Shown here: piece by piece, positions 62,469 through 64,000 of the stretch
How the letters are laid out: each line of letters begins with the position of its first letter
How positions within the stretch are numbered: position 1 is the first letter of the stretch
Assembly (NCBI GenBank): GCA_965279295.1
Contig: CBDIHQ010000012.1
DNA length: 64,000 nt
Source: Aquabacter sp965279295
GTDB lineage: Bacteria > Pseudomonadota > Alphaproteobacteria > Rhizobiales > Xanthobacteraceae
Direction: 5' to 3' (one strand)
Notes under the pieces: model-generated
Databases searched by the model: none
What the model was told of the DNA's origin: nothing
The model's input: only the letters and a program-made list of their open reading frames with translations
Translations under genes and position numbers: made by a program

Positions 62469-63884
62469 CTATTTGACCACCCCGACCTTGCCGAGATTTG
62501 GCAGCCAGGTGGCGATTTCGGGGAAGGCGATGATCATGGCGATGACCGAGAGCAGGCAGATCCAGAACGGCACGGAGCCTTTGAAAATCTCACCTACCGA
62601 GACATTTTCGTGTGGCAGCGCGGCCTTCACCGTGAACACCAGGATGCCGAAAGGCGGGGTGAGCAGGCCGGTCTCGATGGCTATGATGCCCACCATGGCG
62701 AAGGCGAGGGGGTCGTAGCCGAGCGCCATGGCGATGGGGCCGAATACCGGTACCGTGAGCAGAATGATCGAGATGGAATCGATCACGCAGCCAAGCAGGA
62801 ACCAGATTAGGATCATGATGCCGAGAATGGCGAGCGGCGGCAGGCCGGTGTCGAGGAAGAAGGCCTGCACCGCGCCTGTGATGCCCGTCATCGACAGCAC
62901 GCGGGAATAGAGCTGCGCCATCACCAGGAGCAGCAGCAGAGGCGCCGAGGTCCGGCCCACCGTGAGCACCACGTCGAAGATGTCCTTCAGCCGCATGCCG
63001 CGGCCGATGGCGATGAGCAGCGACAGGGTCGCGCCGACGCCGGCTCCTTCGGTGGGGGTGAACACGCCGAACCAGATGCCGCCGAGCACGCTGAGGATCA
63101 GCACCAGCACCAGCAGGGTGCCAACGATGGTCTTGCGGAAGTCCTCGTCCTCTTCGACCCGAGGCGCCTCGGCCGGCATGCGCATGCCACCGCCACCACC
63201 GGCCATCGCCGCACCGGAGGTGCTGACGGCAACCACGCCCGCCCCGCCGACGGTCTCGCCCACGAGGGCGGGATAGCGCATGGCGAAATAGACGATGTAG
63301 AGGCTGTAGACCGTTACCACGAGAAAGCCTGGGATAATGCCGGCGAGGAACAGGCTGCCGATGGACTGTTCGGTGATGACGCCCCAGACGATCATCAGAA
63401 CCGAGGGCGGGATCAGCATGCCGAGGCACGCGCTGCCAGCGATGCAGGCCAGCGCGAACTGGCGGTCGTAGCCGTAGCGTTTCATCTCGGGATAGGCGAT
63501 GCGCGAGAACGCCGCCGCCGCCGCGATGCTCACCCCCGATACGAAGGCGAAGATGGCATTCGCGAACACCGTTGCGATGCCGAGCCGGCCGGGCAGCCAT
63601 TTCGTCACCCGGTTGACCAGCGCGAACAGATCGCGCGCCGCGCCGCAGCGGGCGAGAAATTCACCCATGAGAATGAACAGCGGGATGACCGCGAAGATAT
63701 AGTCGCGAATGCCCTCGTAGGCGGTGTTCGAGATGAAGCTCAGCACCACATCGAAGTCGCCGTTCATCATTATGTAGATGCCGAGCGCCGATGCTAGGCC
63801 GAGCGCCACCGCGATATGGGTTCCGAGGAAGACGAGGACGAACAGGACGCCGAGAACCAGCGCCATTTGGGTTCCGTCAAACAT
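62469..63884 (-). CDS. TRAP transporter large permease (DctM-like)
   Basis: A 471-residue TRAP large permease with about 12 membrane helices. Segments FILMGEFLARCGAARDLFALVNRVTKWLPGRLGIATVFANAIFAFVSGVS, GSACLGMLIPPSVLMIVWGVITEQSIGSLFLAGIIPG, FTPTEGAGVGA and IGIIAIETGLLTPPFGILVFTV are typical. A glycine- and serine-rich stretch (GGAGVVAVSTSGAAMAGGGG) plus an acidic run after it lengthens the central loop. It carries sialic or dicarboxylic acids in this family. No binding protein lies within the window, so the substrate is open. Confidence 0.9.
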   Translation of the reverse strand: MFDGTQMALVLGVLFVLVFLGTHIAVALGLASALGIYIMMNGDFDVVLSFISNTAYEGIRDYIFAVIPLFILMGEFLARCGAARDLFALVNRVTKWLPGRLGIATVFANAIFAFVSGVSIAAAAAFSRIAYPEMKRYGYDRQFALACIAGSACLGMLIPPSVLMIVWGVITEQSIGSLFLAGIIPGFLVVTVYSLYIVYFAMRYPALVGETVGGAGVVAVSTSGAAMAGGGGGMRMPAEAPRVEEDEDFRKTIVGTLLVLVLILSVLGGIWFGVFTPTEGAGVGATLSLLIAIGRGMRLKDIFDVVLTVGRTSAPLLLLLVMAQLYSRVLSMTGITGAVQAFFLDTGLPPLAILGIMILIWFLLGCVIDSISIILLTVPVFGPIAMALGYDPLAFAMVGIIAIETGLLTPPFGILVFTVKAALPHENVSVGEIFKGSVPFWICLLSVIAMIIAFPEIATWLPNLGKVGVVK

Positions 63885-63893
63885 GGCGCGCCC

Positions 63894-64000
63894 TCAGTGT
63901 GAGACGCCAGTGGCCAGGACTTCGCGGTGCCGTGCGGCGACCACCTGACGACAGGCGAGAAGGATGTAAGCGAGAAAGGCCAGGCCGGTCCCGAGCAGGA
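63894..64000 (-). CDS. TRAP transporter small permease (DctQ-like), 3' end only
   Basis: The last 34 codons of a minus-strand gene running off the right edge. The sequence reads LLGTGLAFLAYILLACRQVVAARHREVL, a final membrane helix with a basic cytoplasmic tail as in TRAP small permeases. It ends about 10 bp before the dctM start, as usual in TRAP operons. Identification rests on position and this helix. Confidence 0.6.
   Translation of the reverse strand, partial: LLGTGLAFLAYILLACRQVVAARHREVLATGVSH

Overview
This is 64 kb of GC-rich chromosomal DNA from what looks like an aerobic, metabolically versatile alphaproteobacterium. The order is probably Hyphomicrobiales, possibly near Xanthobacteraceae. 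This placement is inferred from gene style (HmuTUV heme uptake, Bug-type and NitT/TauT-type binding proteins, many LysR, GntR and LacI catabolic islands) and was not tested by any search. No rRNA, tRNA, CRISPR array, insertion sequence or prophage was found. The window cuts an agmatine deiminase gene at the left edge and a TRAP transporter small-subunit gene at the right edge.

Layout. 0-3.1 kb: agmatine deiminase (5' cut), an amidase-signature hydrolase and a small membrane protein. 3.4-6.7 kb: divergent katG/oxyR peroxide-defence pair. 6.7-11.7 kb: LysR regulator divergent from a dialkylglycine decarboxylase and a polar amino-acid ABC importer with no ATPase gene beside it. 11.7-19 kb: a catabolic island (Bug-type binding protein, cupin, Sad-type aldehyde dehydrogenase, IMDH/ICDH-like dehydrogenase, PDC-lactonase-like amidohydrolase, GntR regulator with a palindromic operator candidate, MHS permease). 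19.1-20.9 kb: Kef-type K+/H+ antiporter.

21.1-30.5 kb holds the most interesting locus. A branched-chain-type ABC importer (LivKHMGF) ends in a gene encoding three fused RidA/YjgF domains. Divergent from it lie an NtaA/DszA-family FMN monooxygenase, a flavin reductase and a LacI-family regulator. Three near-identical palindromes sit 76-98 bp upstream of livH, of the monooxygenase gene and of the flavin reductase/lacI pair, so the whole set looks like one regulon. Monooxygenase + flavin reductase + Rid protein parallels RutA/RutF/RutC of pyrimidine ring opening, with an unknown substrate here.

30.6-35.4 kb: two UbiD-family decarboxylase paralogs with an SRPBCC protein and an FUSC-family exporter, pointing to aromatic-acid chemistry. 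35.5-41.1 kb: heme acquisition (IsdG-like heme monooxygenase, TonB heme receptor, divergent HmuTUV). 41.3-44.6 kb: VOC protein, a PapA5/condensation-like acyltransferase, an XRE-cupin regulator and an alpha/beta hydrolase. 44.7-50.6 kb: NitT/TauT-type ABC importer with two binding proteins, a PuuE-like deacetylase-fold hydrolase and a formamidase, probably for uptake and hydrolysis of a nitrogenous amide or imide. 50.7-62.2 kb: housekeeping and repair genes (HtpG, an FtsK translocase with no visible membrane domain, a GAF/EAL phosphodiesterase, a YhaO/YhaN-like SbcD/SbcC pair). 62.5-64 kb: TRAP dicarboxylate-type transporter.

Long open frames antisense to many genes are high-GC shadows and were left out.
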